Below are positions 7,650 to 14,976 of a DNA stretch of 17,865 bases, piece after piece. Below the pieces are notes generated by a model, which had not been told where the DNA came from, did no database searches, and saw nothing but the letters and a program-made list of their open reading frames with translations. Positions within the stretch are counted from its first letter, which is position 1. Each line of letters starts with the position of its first letter. Source of the DNA: Candidatus Beckwithbacteria bacterium (GTDB lineage: Bacteria > Patescibacteriota > Microgenomatia > UBA1400 > UBA1449); NCBI GenBank assembly GCA_012798485.1, contig JAAZND010000020.1, positions 1-17,865 on the forward strand, read 5' to 3'. The position numbers were made by a program, and so were the translations under genes.

Positions 7650-7678
7650 TTGAATTTAGCTGTCTAATAAGTTATAAA
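7650..7678 (+). promoter_or_regulatory. Sigma70-type promoter candidate for the gene at 7695
   Basis: TTGAAT (7650-7655) and TATAAA (7673-7678) are separated by exactly 17 bases and lie in the divergent gap. Initiation about seven bases downstream would give a leader of roughly ten bases before the ATG. Such hexamers arise by chance in AT-rich DNA, but spacing and position are right. Confidence 0.45.
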
Positions 7679-7694
7679 TAAATTTAACAAAAAC

Positions 7695-8519
7695 ATGCTG
7701 CAAACCAAATCTGTTACTATTAACAAATTTAAAGATCTAATTTTTAGAATTATTTCGCTTAAACCATTTAGATTTTTAATCACAATTTTTGCCAAGAAAA
7801 AATTTAAAAATCTTAAAACTAACTCTATTAAACCACTTAATTTAAATATTAAAAATGACTTGATTATTATCTATCGCGTTTGCCCTTTTAATAATGGCAA
7901 AAGTCCAGTTTTTACTAATGATAAATATAAACTTTTCTGTTTTTGTCTTGATTCGCTGCTTAAAAGTTTTACAAAAACAAAACCTTATTTTATTTTTATC
8001 CTAGATTCATGTCCACAAAGCTATCCAAATTATATAAAAAAATATCATGATTTAGAATATCAAATCCTGCCAGTCAAAAATGCAGGTAATCTTTCTACCT
8101 GGCTTTTACAACTAGATATTGCCAGCAAATTAAATCCTGATAAATTAATTTATTTTGCAGAAGATGATTATTATTATCGAGAAAATGCAGGAGAAAAATT
8201 AAAAGAAGGAATCAAAAAATATGACTTTTTCTCTTTACATAACCGCATAGATGACCGAAAGGTAAAAAAAGCAGGCTTTTATCAAACAGATTATACATGC
8301 CTTACTTTTGGGGCCAAAGCAAAAATTATCCAGAACAAAATAGAGATTTTGCAAAAATATGCCACTTTTGATTATACGATTTGGCTGGAAGTAAAAGAAA
8401 CAAATTTTAAACTTTATACTTATATTCCGACTTTAGCAACACATTTGGTTAAAGGCAAACTATCAAAAGGAGTAATCTGGGATCAGGTCTGGCAAAAAGA
8501 TTTGCAAAAATATCTTTAA
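7695..8519 (+). CDS. Putative GT-A glycosyltransferase-like protein, unassigned family
   Basis: I do not recognise a named family for this 274-residue protein. It begins with a basic, partly hydrophobic stretch (about residues 1-50). A Rossmann-like start follows (NDLIIIYRVCP, 54-64), then a FILD strand (101-104). LIYFAEDDYYY (151-161) has the acidic pair and aromatic tail typical of a metal-binding DxD site in GT-A enzymes. Later come a cysteine-threonine strand (TCLTFGAKA) and the conserved-looking THLVKGKLS (249-257), where the histidine could be a metal ligand as in many GT-A folds. Position in the surface-glycan cluster, next to an acetyltransferase and transferase operon, supports glycan assembly. 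The function is an inference from the EDD motif and the neighbourhood only. It is the last gene before the ATP synthase operon. Confidence 0.6.
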   Translation: MLQTKSVTINKFKDLIFRIISLKPFRFLITIFAKKKFKNLKTNSIKPLNLNIKNDLIIIYRVCPFNNGKSPVFTNDKYKLFCFCLDSLLKSFTKTKPYFIFILDSCPQSYPNYIKKYHDLEYQILPVKNAGNLSTWLLQLDIASKLNPDKLIYFAEDDYYYRENAGEKLKEGIKKYDFFSLHNRIDDRKVKKAGFYQTDYTCLTFGAKAKIIQNKIEILQKYATFDYTIWLEVKETNFKLYTYIPTLATHLVKGKLSKGVIWDQVWQKDLQKYL

Positions 8520-8695
8520 ATAAGTATCATGATATTAAGAAAAATCTTTGCTGATAATTTTCAAATATTATTAAGTAAATAAATTATTTATTAAAATATA
8601 GTAAAAATACTTATTTTGCATGTATTTAGTATTTGCATTTTAAAAAAAAGCAGTTTAAAATGCAGGTGTCTTTATAATCTTACAAAATAAACACC
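8520..8695 (+). promoter_or_regulatory. atp operon leader region with inverted repeat and -10-like box
   Basis: These 176 bases carry no gene. An 11-bp perfect inverted repeat, TGCATTTTAAA (8634-8644) with TTTAAAATGCA (8654-8664), has a nine-base loop. A consensus TATAAT (8673-8678) lies 17 bases before the atpB ATG, but no good -35 box sits at the right distance (8650-8655 reads GCAGTT). The repeat lies where a -35 would be, so it may be an operator or an activator site; a weak end hairpin for the upstream gene is also possible, although no T-run follows. Confidence 0.4.
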
Positions 8696-9442
8696 ATGGC
8701 TTTAAATATATCTATAGCTGCAGAACCAATCTTCAAGCTAGGTAATTTTAATATTACCAATTCTGTTTTCACCACTTTTTTTGTCTCGCTTTTTCTTATT
8801 CTCATCGCTTTAGCTTTTTATCAAACTAAAAAAGAACAATATCCTAAAGGTAGAAGTCTACAAAATATTATCGAGATGCTTATGGAAATGCTTTATGGTT
8901 TTTATACATCTATCGTTGGTAAAAAAACTGCAAGACTATTATTTCCAATGCTTACCACTTTATTCTTTTTTATTGTTATTTCCAACTGGTCTGGACTTTT
9001 ACCTGGAGTTGGTAGTATTGGTCTTTGGGAAGAACATCATGGAACTACAGTATTAGTGCCCTTTTTTAGAGCTCCAACTGCTGATTTGAATACTACCTTA
9101 GCTTTAGCCTTAATCACTATGACATTTGTCCAAATTCAGGGTTTTAGCGCTCATAGTTTGGGTTATCTCAAAAAGTTTTTCAATTTTAAAAATCCAATTC
9201 TTACCTTTGTTGGTCTTTTGGAAATAATTAGTGAGTTAGTTAAAATTATTTCTTTTGCTTTTCGTTTGTTTGGTAATATTTTTGCCGGTGAAGTTTTACT
9301 AGCTGTCATGGCTTTTTTAATTCCCGTGATCGCATCTATTCCATTTCTGGGACTAGAAATTTTTGTTGGAGTTATCCAAGCATTAGTTTTTGTGATGCTT
9401 ACCCTTGTTTTTACTGCCGGAGCAAGAGAGGCTCATCATTAA
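8696..9442 (+). CDS. atpB: ATP synthase Fo subunit a
   Basis: This 248-residue membrane protein forms the stator half-channels that carry ions to and from the c ring. The essential arginine is R190 in FRLFGN (189-194), followed by IFAGE. The RAPTADLNTTLALA block (125-138) is the conserved helix before it. About five to six membrane segments are visible and length is normal. It is the first gene of the operon; no atpI precedes it. The ATG lacks a Shine-Dalgarno and sits in ACACCATGG. The 82 bases to atpE contain a small AAGAAT/ATTCTT hairpin. Family and role are certain from motif and operon position. Confidence 0.95.
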   Translation: MALNISIAAEPIFKLGNFNITNSVFTTFFVSLFLILIALAFYQTKKEQYPKGRSLQNIIEMLMEMLYGFYTSIVGKKTARLLFPMLTTLFFFIVISNWSGLLPGVGSIGLWEEHHGTTVLVPFFRAPTADLNTTLALALITMTFVQIQGFSAHSLGYLKKFFNFKNPILTFVGLLEIISELVKIISFAFRLFGNIFAGEVLLAVMAFLIPVIASIPFLGLEIFVGVIQALVFVMLTLVFTAGAREAHH

Positions 9443-9524
9443 GTTTATAATAATTATTAATTTAAAATTTAAGTAATTAACGAAAAGAATTTTTATTCTT
9501 AAACTTAATTCTTAAGCAAAAAAT

Positions 9525-9776
9525 ATGGAAGAAGTAGCTCAAGTAGTCAACAGCTTAGATGCCTTAAAACCTTTTGCAGTAGGTTTAACTATTGCTATTG
9601 GTGGTTCTTTGCCAGCTTTTGCTATTGGTAAAATCGTGACAAGTGGTTTAAAAGCAATTGGAAGAAATCCAGATGCTGCTGATAAAATTCAAACATCAAT
9701 GATTTTGGGTCTTGCTTTTGCCGAAGCTATCGCTATTTATGCTTTAGTTGTTGCTTTAATTATCAAATTTGTCTAA
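9525..9776 (+). CDS. atpE: ATP synthase Fo subunit c
   Basis: This 83-residue hairpin protein forms the rotor ring. Two membrane helices flank the polar loop AIGRNPDA (44-51), and the ion-binding carboxylate is E67 in AFAEAIAIY. The residues following the glutamate (A, I) replace the Ser-Thr of the sodium-binding ESTGIY motif, and no matching glutamine is seen in helix one, so proton coupling is the more likely reading. About 15 N-terminal residues precede helix one; they are soluble-looking rather than a signal peptide. A terminator-like hairpin lies between it and atpF, possibly linked to the need for many c copies per complex. Confidence 0.95.
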   Translation: MEEVAQVVNSLDALKPFAVGLTIAIGGSLPAFAIGKIVTSGLKAIGRNPDAADKIQTSMILGLAFAEAIAIYALVVALIIKFV

Positions 9777-9779
9777 AGA

Positions 9780-9832
9780 TCAAAATTCATCAACTTTAAA
9801 TCAGTTTTAAACTTTGAATTTTGAGTTTTTTT
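9780..9832 (+). terminator. Terminator-like hairpin with T7 run abutting the atpF start
   Basis: TCAAAATTCA (9780-9789) pairs perfectly with TGAATTTTGA (9815-9824) around a 25-base loop, and GTTTTTTT (9825-9832) runs straight into the atpF ATG at 9833. The stem is AT-rich and therefore weak. It could be a leaky terminator or attenuator that favours atpE transcript over distal genes, a 3' stabiliser of atpE mRNA after cleavage, or a U-rich translation element for atpF. Confidence 0.5.
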
Positions 9833-10342
9833 ATGGAAGGTAATGTCCTTGCATCTCTTGGAATTAATTTACCAGTATTATTAGGTCAGATTGTTAATTT
9901 TCTGGTTTTACTTTTTGTTCTTAAAAAATTTATCTATAACCCAATTTTAAAAACTTTGGATGAAAGAAGTAAATTAATCAAAGATGGAGCCAAAGCTGCT
10001 GAAGATAACCTAAAAAAACAGGCAGAAATTGAAACCAAAGAAAAAGAGGTTTTGAAAAAAGCCCAGAAGCAAGGCGATGAACTGATCAAAAAAGCCAAAG
10101 ATGAAGCTTTAAATCTTAAAAATGACATTTTAGTTGAAGCTAAAAAGGAAGCAGAAAAAGTTGCAGAAAAACAAAAAAAAGAACTTCAGGATGAATTTAT
10201 CAAACAACAGGAAGTTTTGAAAAAACAGACTATTGATATTTCTACTCAAATTGCCAAAAAAATCATGCAGGAATACCTTGATGAAGGTAGAGAGAAAAAT
10301 ATTATTGATAAACAGCTTAAAATGTTAGCTCAAAAAAATTAA
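9833..10342 (+). CDS. atpF: ATP synthase Fo subunit b
   Basis: This 169-residue peripheral-stalk protein has one N-terminal membrane helix (about residues 14-30, VLLGQIVNFLVLLFVLKKF). A long charged coiled coil then binds delta and the F1 head. The YNPILKTLDERSKLI segment after the membrane helix is the classical subunit b signature. I chose the ATG at 9833 over an in-frame TTG at 9821 because the latter lies inside the hairpin/T-run and adds only MSFF. Only four bases separate it from atpH. No duplicate b-prime gene is present. Confidence 0.94.
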   Translation: MEGNVLASLGINLPVLLGQIVNFLVLLFVLKKFIYNPILKTLDERSKLIKDGAKAAEDNLKKQAEIETKEKEVLKKAQKQGDELIKKAKDEALNLKNDILVEAKKEAEKVAEKQKKELQDEFIKQQEVLKKQTIDISTQIAKKIMQEYLDEGREKNIIDKQLKMLAQKN

Positions 10343-10346
10343 ATTT

Positions 10347-10691
10347 ATGTCAGACAAAAAAACTCAACTCATCACCAACATTTTATCTCAATTTCTAGCC
10401 CAAGGTGGAGATATTGAGGAAATTAAAGAAGTCGTCAAAGAACTTGAAGAGTTGGTCAAAAAAGAAACTAAAAAAAATACTGCTGTAATTACGAGCGCTC
10501 AAACTTTAAACGAAAAGCAAAAAGAAGAAATTAAGAAAATAATTAAGGCTAGATTTGACAATATTTCTATTTTTGAATTTAAAATTGATAAAGAATTAAT
10601 TGCTGGTCTAAAAATCCAGATTAGAGATTTTATTATTGATATGTCTTTGGAGAATAGTTTAAGAGAATTTAATGAAAATTTAAAAAAATAA
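10347..10691 (+). CDS. atpH: ATP synthase F1 subunit delta, short form
   Basis: At 114 residues this is well short of the usual 170-180. The C-terminal domain is recognisable: SAQTLNEKQKEEIKKIIKARF corresponds to the 'ARPLTEEEKxxL' segment of normal delta, and ELIAGLKIQIRDFIIDMSLENSLREF corresponds to 'SLIGGxxIRIGDxVIDGSVRGRLxxL'. The N-terminal six-helix bundle that caps the top of F1 is reduced to about 45 helical residues. Gene order (between b and alpha, four bases after atpF) confirms identity. The reading frame is clean and the shortness looks genetic rather than a frameshift. It implies a minimal joint between alpha's N-terminus and the b stalk. Confidence 0.9.
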   Translation: MSDKKTQLITNILSQFLAQGGDIEEIKEVVKELEELVKKETKKNTAVITSAQTLNEKQKEEIKKIIKARFDNISIFEFKIDKELIAGLKIQIRDFIIDMSLENSLREFNENLKK

Positions 10692-10726
10692 AAAATTTAG
10701 AATTAAAAACTTAGATATAGGGAAAA

Positions 10727-10778
10727 TTAAAATGCGATAATGCTATTTTAAATTTTGCATTTTAAATTTTGCATTTTA
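10727..10778 (+). repeat. Tandem 14-bp repeat and inverted repeat in the atpA leader
   Basis: TTTTAAATTTTGCA occurs twice in tandem (10746-10759 and 10760-10773), followed by a partial third TTTTA. TTAAAATGC (10727-10735) is the reverse complement of GCATTTTAA (10757-10765), so a hairpin is possible. The 13-mer TTTGCATTTTAAA here (10754-10766) also occurs in the atpB leader (8632-8644). The sequence is of low complexity, so chance is not excluded. Confidence 0.5.
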
Positions 10779-10781
10779 TTT

Positions 10782-12305
10782 ATGGCAAACAATAATCTTG
10801 ACTTAACTCAATTAATTGAAAAAGAAATTGCAAATTTCCAACATCAAAATCAACTTACGAATGTAGGCACCATTGAAGAACTGGGTGACGGAGTAGCTTT
10901 GATTGATGGACTTTCTAATGTGGCGTTTGGAGAAATTTTGGAATTTCCTGGTAAAGTTTATGGTTTAACCATGAATCTTAAAAAAGATAATGTTGGGGCA
11001 ATTATTCTTGGTGATTATACCAAAATTAAAACTGGTGATGTTGTTAAAAGTACTGGCAAAATCCTAGATATTTCTGTCGGAGATAATCTTAAAGGCAGAG
11101 TGATTAATCCACTTGGTCAACCACTTGATGGCAAAGGCGAAATCAAAAGTGACAAAAGAATGCTTCTTGATCGTATTGCTCCAGGTATTATCACTCGTGA
11201 ACCAGTCGGCGTACCTGTCCAAACTGGAATTAAATCAATCGATGCTATTATTCCTATCGGTCGCGGACAAAGAGAATTGATTATCGGCGATCGTAGCACT
11301 GGCAAATCTTCTATTGCTATCACCACAATTTTGAATCAGAAAAAAGAAAATCTGACTTGTATTTATGTAGCAATTGGCCAAAAAGAATCTTTTGTAGCTC
11401 AACTCGTTGCGACACTGGAAAAATTTGGAGCCATGGAATACAGCATTATTGTTGATGCTAGTGCTTCCTCATCTCCAGCTTTGCAATATCTGGCTCCTCT
11501 TGCTGGAGCAGCTATCGGCGAATATTTTGCAGAAAAAGGTCAAGATGCTTTAGTGATTTATGATGATCTGACCAAGCATGCTTGGGCTTATAGAGAAATT
11601 TCCTTACTTTTAAAAAGACCAACTGGAAGAGAAGCTTATCCTGGAGATATCTTCTATCAACACTCTGCTCTTCTTGAAAGAGCTTGCAGGTATAATGAAA
11701 AATATGGCGGCGGATCTTTAACTGCTTTACCTATTATCGAAACTCAAGCTGGAGATGTTTCGGCTTATATTCCTACCAATGTCATTTCTATTACTGACGG
11801 ACAAATTTATGTTGAAACCGATTTATTTAATGCTGGACAAAAACCTGCTATTAATGCTGGTGCTTCAGTTTCTCGTGTTGGAGGCGCAGCCCAAATCAAA
11901 GCGATGAAACAGGTTGCCGGACAACTGAGGATTAATCTGGCTCAATTTAGAGAATTGGCAGCTTTTGCTCAATTTGCTTCTGATCTGGATCAAGCTACCA
12001 AAAAACAAATTGATCGAGGGAAAAAAGTAATGGAGCTTCTTAAACAAGGCTGGGATGAACCTATGGCTGTAGAAAAACAAGTTGTTATTTTTTGGGCTGT
12101 TAATCATGGTTTTTTGGATGAAATCGAACTTGTTGATATCAAAACTTATGAAGCTGAACTCTTGGAATATGTAGAAAGAAACCATGGAAAAATTTATAAA
12201 AAAATTGTTGAAGCTAAAAAACTAGATGAAGATTTGGAAAAACAAATTGAAACAGCTGTCAAAACCTTTACCCAAATATTTGTAGATAAAAAAGAAAGTA
12301 AATAA
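10782..12305 (+). CDS. atpA: ATP synthase F1 subunit alpha
   Basis: This 507-residue non-catalytic nucleotide-binding subunit alternates with beta in the F1 head. The Walker A motif is GDRSTGKS (169-176), with S in place of the commoner Q and T. The PAINAGASVSRVGGAAQ block, whose arginine is the arginine finger reaching the catalytic site on beta, is intact. The N-terminal helix that binds delta (LTQLIEKEIANF) and the usual beta-barrel (VGTIEELGDGVALIDGL) are present. I chose the ATG at 10782; an in-frame TTG at 10755 would translate the leader repeats into a non-family peptide. Length and motifs are normal. Confidence 0.96.
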   Translation: MANNNLDLTQLIEKEIANFQHQNQLTNVGTIEELGDGVALIDGLSNVAFGEILEFPGKVYGLTMNLKKDNVGAIILGDYTKIKTGDVVKSTGKILDISVGDNLKGRVINPLGQPLDGKGEIKSDKRMLLDRIAPGIITREPVGVPVQTGIKSIDAIIPIGRGQRELIIGDRSTGKSSIAITTILNQKKENLTCIYVAIGQKESFVAQLVATLEKFGAMEYSIIVDASASSSPALQYLAPLAGAAIGEYFAEKGQDALVIYDDLTKHAWAYREISLLLKRPTGREAYPGDIFYQHSALLERACRYNEKYGGGSLTALPIIETQAGDVSAYIPTNVISITDGQIYVETDLFNAGQKPAINAGASVSRVGGAAQIKAMKQVAGQLRINLAQFRELAAFAQFASDLDQATKKQIDRGKKVMELLKQGWDEPMAVEKQVVIFWAVNHGFLDEIELVDIKTYEAELLEYVERNHGKIYKKIVEAKKLDEDLEKQIETAVKTFTQIFVDKKESK

Positions 12306-12361
12306 GAAGTAGATTATTAGATGTAAGGCAAACCCTAAATCCTAAAACCTACTAACTAACA

Positions 12362-13267
12362 TTGGCTGGTACACGTAAAATTTTATCCCGTATTCGCTCT
12401 GCCAAAAATATAAGCCAAATTACCAAAGCTATGGAAATGGTTTCGGCTTCCAAAATGAAAAAAGCTCAGGAAGCAGCCTTGAATGGTCAACCTTACTCGA
12501 TTCACTTAAGGCAAATTATTAGTTCCCTTTTGGCTTTAAATAAATCAGTCAATCACCCTCTTATTAATGAAGTTGTAAAGTTTGAACTAAAAACCAATTT
12601 GTGTATCTGTGTGACTACCAATAAAGGACTTTGCGGCGGACTCAATACCAATCATTTTCGTATGATTAACCGTTGGCTTAAGGAAAACCCAGATACTGAT
12701 TTTATTACTATTGGTAAAAAAGGCAGAATGTTTTTGGCAGCCATTGGCGTTAATATCATTGCTGATTTTTCTGATTTGCCAGAAAATATTTATTTTGAAC
12801 AAACTTTAACTATTAGCCGTTACATTCAGGAATTATTTAGAGGAAAACAATATCAAAAAATCTATCTTAGTTTCAATCATTTTATTTCCACACTTGCTCA
12901 AAAACCCAAACTGGTACAAATTTTGCCAATTGATCCACATAGCTTAAAAGATGAAGATTTGGGACTTTTGAAAGAACTTGATGAAGAACAGGAACAAAAA
13001 TTTCAAACCAAAGAATACATTATCGAGCCCAATGCTAAAACTATTATCCATTGGCTTTTGCCTTATTTTGTCGAATTACAACTTTATCATTTTTTATTGG
13101 AAAATAAAGCAAGTGAACATTCAGCTAGAATGGTGGCTATGAAAAATGCTTCCCAAAATGCTCAGGATGTGATGAAACAACTCAGACTTGTTTATAATAA
13201 AATGCGCCAACAACAAATCACTATGGAACTGGCTGATATTATTACAGCTACCAGTTCTATCCAATAA
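12362..13267 (+). CDS. atpG: ATP synthase F1 subunit gamma, TTG start
   Basis: This 301-residue central-stalk protein couples ring rotation to catalysis. The N-terminal helix AGTRKILSRIRSAKNISQITKAMEMVSASKM and the C-terminal helix ARMVAMKNASQNAQDVMKQLRLVYNKMRQQQITMELADIITA are the two coiled-coil strands that fill the alpha-beta core; both are intact. The start is TTG at 12362, placing MAGT exactly where the family begins. No in-frame ATG lies nearby and the context ATTGGCT differs from ATGGCT by one T, so either a rare start or a single-base error explains it. The gap to atpD is 90 bases and contains a hairpin. Confidence 0.94.
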   Translation: MAGTRKILSRIRSAKNISQITKAMEMVSASKMKKAQEAALNGQPYSIHLRQIISSLLALNKSVNHPLINEVVKFELKTNLCICVTTNKGLCGGLNTNHFRMINRWLKENPDTDFITIGKKGRMFLAAIGVNIIADFSDLPENIYFEQTLTISRYIQELFRGKQYQKIYLSFNHFISTLAQKPKLVQILPIDPHSLKDEDLGLLKELDEEQEQKFQTKEYIIEPNAKTIIHWLLPYFVELQLYHFLLENKASEHSARMVAMKNASQNAQDVMKQLRLVYNKMRQQQITMELADIITATSSIQ

Positions 13268-13283
13268 TTGTTAAACCACTAAG

Positions 13284-13319
13284 TTGTTAAAATTGTTTCA
13301 CAATTTAGCAATTTAACAA
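13284..13319 (+). repeat. Imperfect hairpin in the atpG-atpD gap
   Basis: TTGTTAAA (13284-13291) pairs with TTTAACAA (13312-13319), and a competing perfect inner hairpin AAATTGT-TTC-ACAATTT spans 13290-13306. No T-run follows. It may affect mRNA stability between gamma and beta. Confidence 0.45.
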
Positions 13320-13344
13320 TAAAACAATTTAATATTAATTAATT

Positions 13345-13351
13345 GAAAGGA
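13345..13351 (+). promoter_or_regulatory. Shine-Dalgarno site of atpD
   Basis: GAAAGGA lies seven bases (from its last G) before the atpD ATG. It is the only convincing Shine-Dalgarno site I find in the window; other starts follow AT-rich leaders. Confidence 0.6.
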
Positions 13352-13357
13352 TAAAAT

Positions 13358-14773
13358 ATGCCAAAAGATAATCACCAAACAAAAGAAAACATTGGTACAG
13401 TTACTCAAGTTATTGGTCCAGTTTTAGACATTAAATTTGCCAAAGAAAATATTCCAGCAGTTTATAACGCTATCAAAGTTTATAAAAATGATAAAGATTA
13501 TATTATTGTTGAAGTCGAACAATTATTGTCTGATATCGAAGTCAGATGTGTCTCTATGCAAGCTACTCAAGGTGTCAGAAGAGGGATGAAAGCTGTTGAT
13601 ACTGGTAGTCCCATTTGTATGCCTGTGGGTAAAGCCAGTTTGGGTAGAATCTTTAATGTGTTAGGTGAAACTGTTGATAATCAAGGAGAGGTAAAAGCAC
13701 AGGAATGGATCCCTATTCACCGTCCTGCTCCAAGCCTTAATGAACAGGAATCATCTGTCTCTATTCTTGAAACTGGAATCAAAGTAATTGATTTGATTGC
13801 TCCATTTGTTAAGGGTGGCAAAATCGCTGCCTTTGGTGGCGCTGGCGTTGGTAAAACTGTGGTCATGATGGAGCTGATCCGTAATATTGCCATGGAACAC
13901 TCTGGACACTCAGTTTTGACTGGTGTTGGCGAAAGAACAAGAGAAGGCAATGATTTATATAGAGATATGAAAGACGCTGGAGTTTTACCTTCCACAGTTT
14001 TAGTTTATGGTCAAATGAATGAACCACCTGGAGCAAGATTAAGAGTTGCTTTATCGGGACTTACTTTTGCTGAATATTTTAGAGACAAACAAAAAGAAGA
14101 TGTGCTGTTATTTATTGATAATATTTTCCGCTTTTCTCAGGCAGGTTCTGAAGTCTCAGCTCTTCTTGGAAGAACTCCATCAGCTGTTGGCTACCAGCCA
14201 ACTCTGGCTTCAGAAATGGGAGTTTTACAGGAAAGAATTACTTCTACCAAAAATGGTTCTATCACCTCTTTCCAGGCTGTTTATGTCCCTGCTGATGATT
14301 ATACTGACCCAGCGCCTGTGACTACTTTTGCTCATTTAAACTCAACTATTGTACTTGAAAGAGCCTTGGCTGATCAGGCACTTTATCCAGCAGTTGATCC
14401 TTTAACTTCCAACTCTACCGCAATGACCAAAGATAGTGTAGGAGAAGAACATTTTCGCGTGGCCAAAAGCGTCCAGAAAGTTTTGCAAAGATACAAAGAA
14501 CTTCAGGATATTATTGCTATCTTAGGCATTGATGAACTTTCTGATGAAGACAAACTGATTGTGTCGCGTGCTCGCAAAATTCAAAGATTTTTGACTCAGC
14601 CATTTTTTGTCGGCGAACAGTTTACCGGACTCAAAGGTAAATATGTAAAAATAGAAGAAACTATCAAAGGTTTTAATGAAATTTTAGAAGGTAAACACGA
14701 TTCTTTGCCAGAACAAGCTTTTTATATGGTCGGAACCATTGAAGAAGCTGTCGAAAAAGCCAAAACTTTATAA
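13358..14773 (+). CDS. atpD: ATP synthase F1 subunit beta
   Basis: This 471-residue catalytic subunit forms ATP from ADP and phosphate. The P-loop is GGAGVGKT (160-167). VGERTREGNDL (190-200) supplies the catalytic glutamate and arginine. LLFIDNIFRFSQAGSEVSALLGR is the Walker B and switch region, and ILGIDELSDEDKL is the catch loop contacted by gamma. The N-terminal beta barrel (GTVTQVIGPVLDIKF) is complete. Length matches bacterial beta subunits and no active-site residue is missing. It has the best ribosome-binding site in the window and is followed by an unusually long, structured gap before atpC. Confidence 0.97.
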   Translation: MPKDNHQTKENIGTVTQVIGPVLDIKFAKENIPAVYNAIKVYKNDKDYIIVEVEQLLSDIEVRCVSMQATQGVRRGMKAVDTGSPICMPVGKASLGRIFNVLGETVDNQGEVKAQEWIPIHRPAPSLNEQESSVSILETGIKVIDLIAPFVKGGKIAAFGGAGVGKTVVMMELIRNIAMEHSGHSVLTGVGERTREGNDLYRDMKDAGVLPSTVLVYGQMNEPPGARLRVALSGLTFAEYFRDKQKEDVLLFIDNIFRFSQAGSEVSALLGRTPSAVGYQPTLASEMGVLQERITSTKNGSITSFQAVYVPADDYTDPAPVTTFAHLNSTIVLERALADQALYPAVDPLTSNSTAMTKDSVGEEHFRVAKSVQKVLQRYKELQDIIAILGIDELSDEDKLIVSRARKIQRFLTQPFFVGEQFTGLKGKYVKIEETIKGFNEILEGKHDSLPEQAFYMVGTIEEAVEKAKTL

Positions 14774-14829
14774 GTATTAAGTAGAAGGTATAGAAATAAA
14801 TTCTAAAAATCGCTCTTTGCAATAAACGG

Positions 14830-14946
14830 TCAGAAAAAATTTTATAAATTCTTTAAGCAAAAAAAGGTTTCAGGGAGAAAATTTTATACAATATAAAAAT
14901 TTTCGACTTTTGAAACCGTAATAGTATGAAAATAAAATTTTTCTGA
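14830..14946. repeat. Nested three-stem palindrome between atpD and atpC
   Basis: The outer stem pairs TCAGAAAAAATTTTAT (14830-14845) with ATAAAATTTTTCTGA (14932-14946), one base bulged. The middle stem pairs GGTTTCA (14866-14872) with TGAAACC (14911-14917). The inner stem pairs GAAAATTTTATA (14877-14888) with TATAAAAATTTTC (14892-14904), one base bulged, loop CAA. The three are coaxial, so one long rod-like RNA can form. It could be an mRNA processing or stability element, a small RNA, or a miniature inverted-repeat element; no transposase or target duplication is seen. Confidence 0.65.
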
Positions 14947-14976
14947 AAGTGTTTGTATGAAGCGAGAATTTTGCCT

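Noticed and set aside
8576..8588. Small AT palindrome AAATAAATTATTT after the gene ending at 8519 as a terminator
   Set aside because: The stem is only six A-T pairs with no T-run, so it is expected by chance here.
9525..9776. Sodium-type ATP synthase c ring
   Set aside because: The glutamate is followed by Ala-Ile rather than Ser-Thr, and no ligand glutamine is seen in helix one, so proton use is more likely.
11117..11326. Antisense open frames inside atpA, atpF, atpG, atpD and the first glycosyltransferase
   Set aside because: All lie opposite strongly conserved coding sequence, have no family resemblance and no start signals.
14046..14321. Second plus-strand frame inside atpD
   Set aside because: A shadow of the beta subunit Walker B and switch region in another frame; the real frame holds all the conserved motifs.
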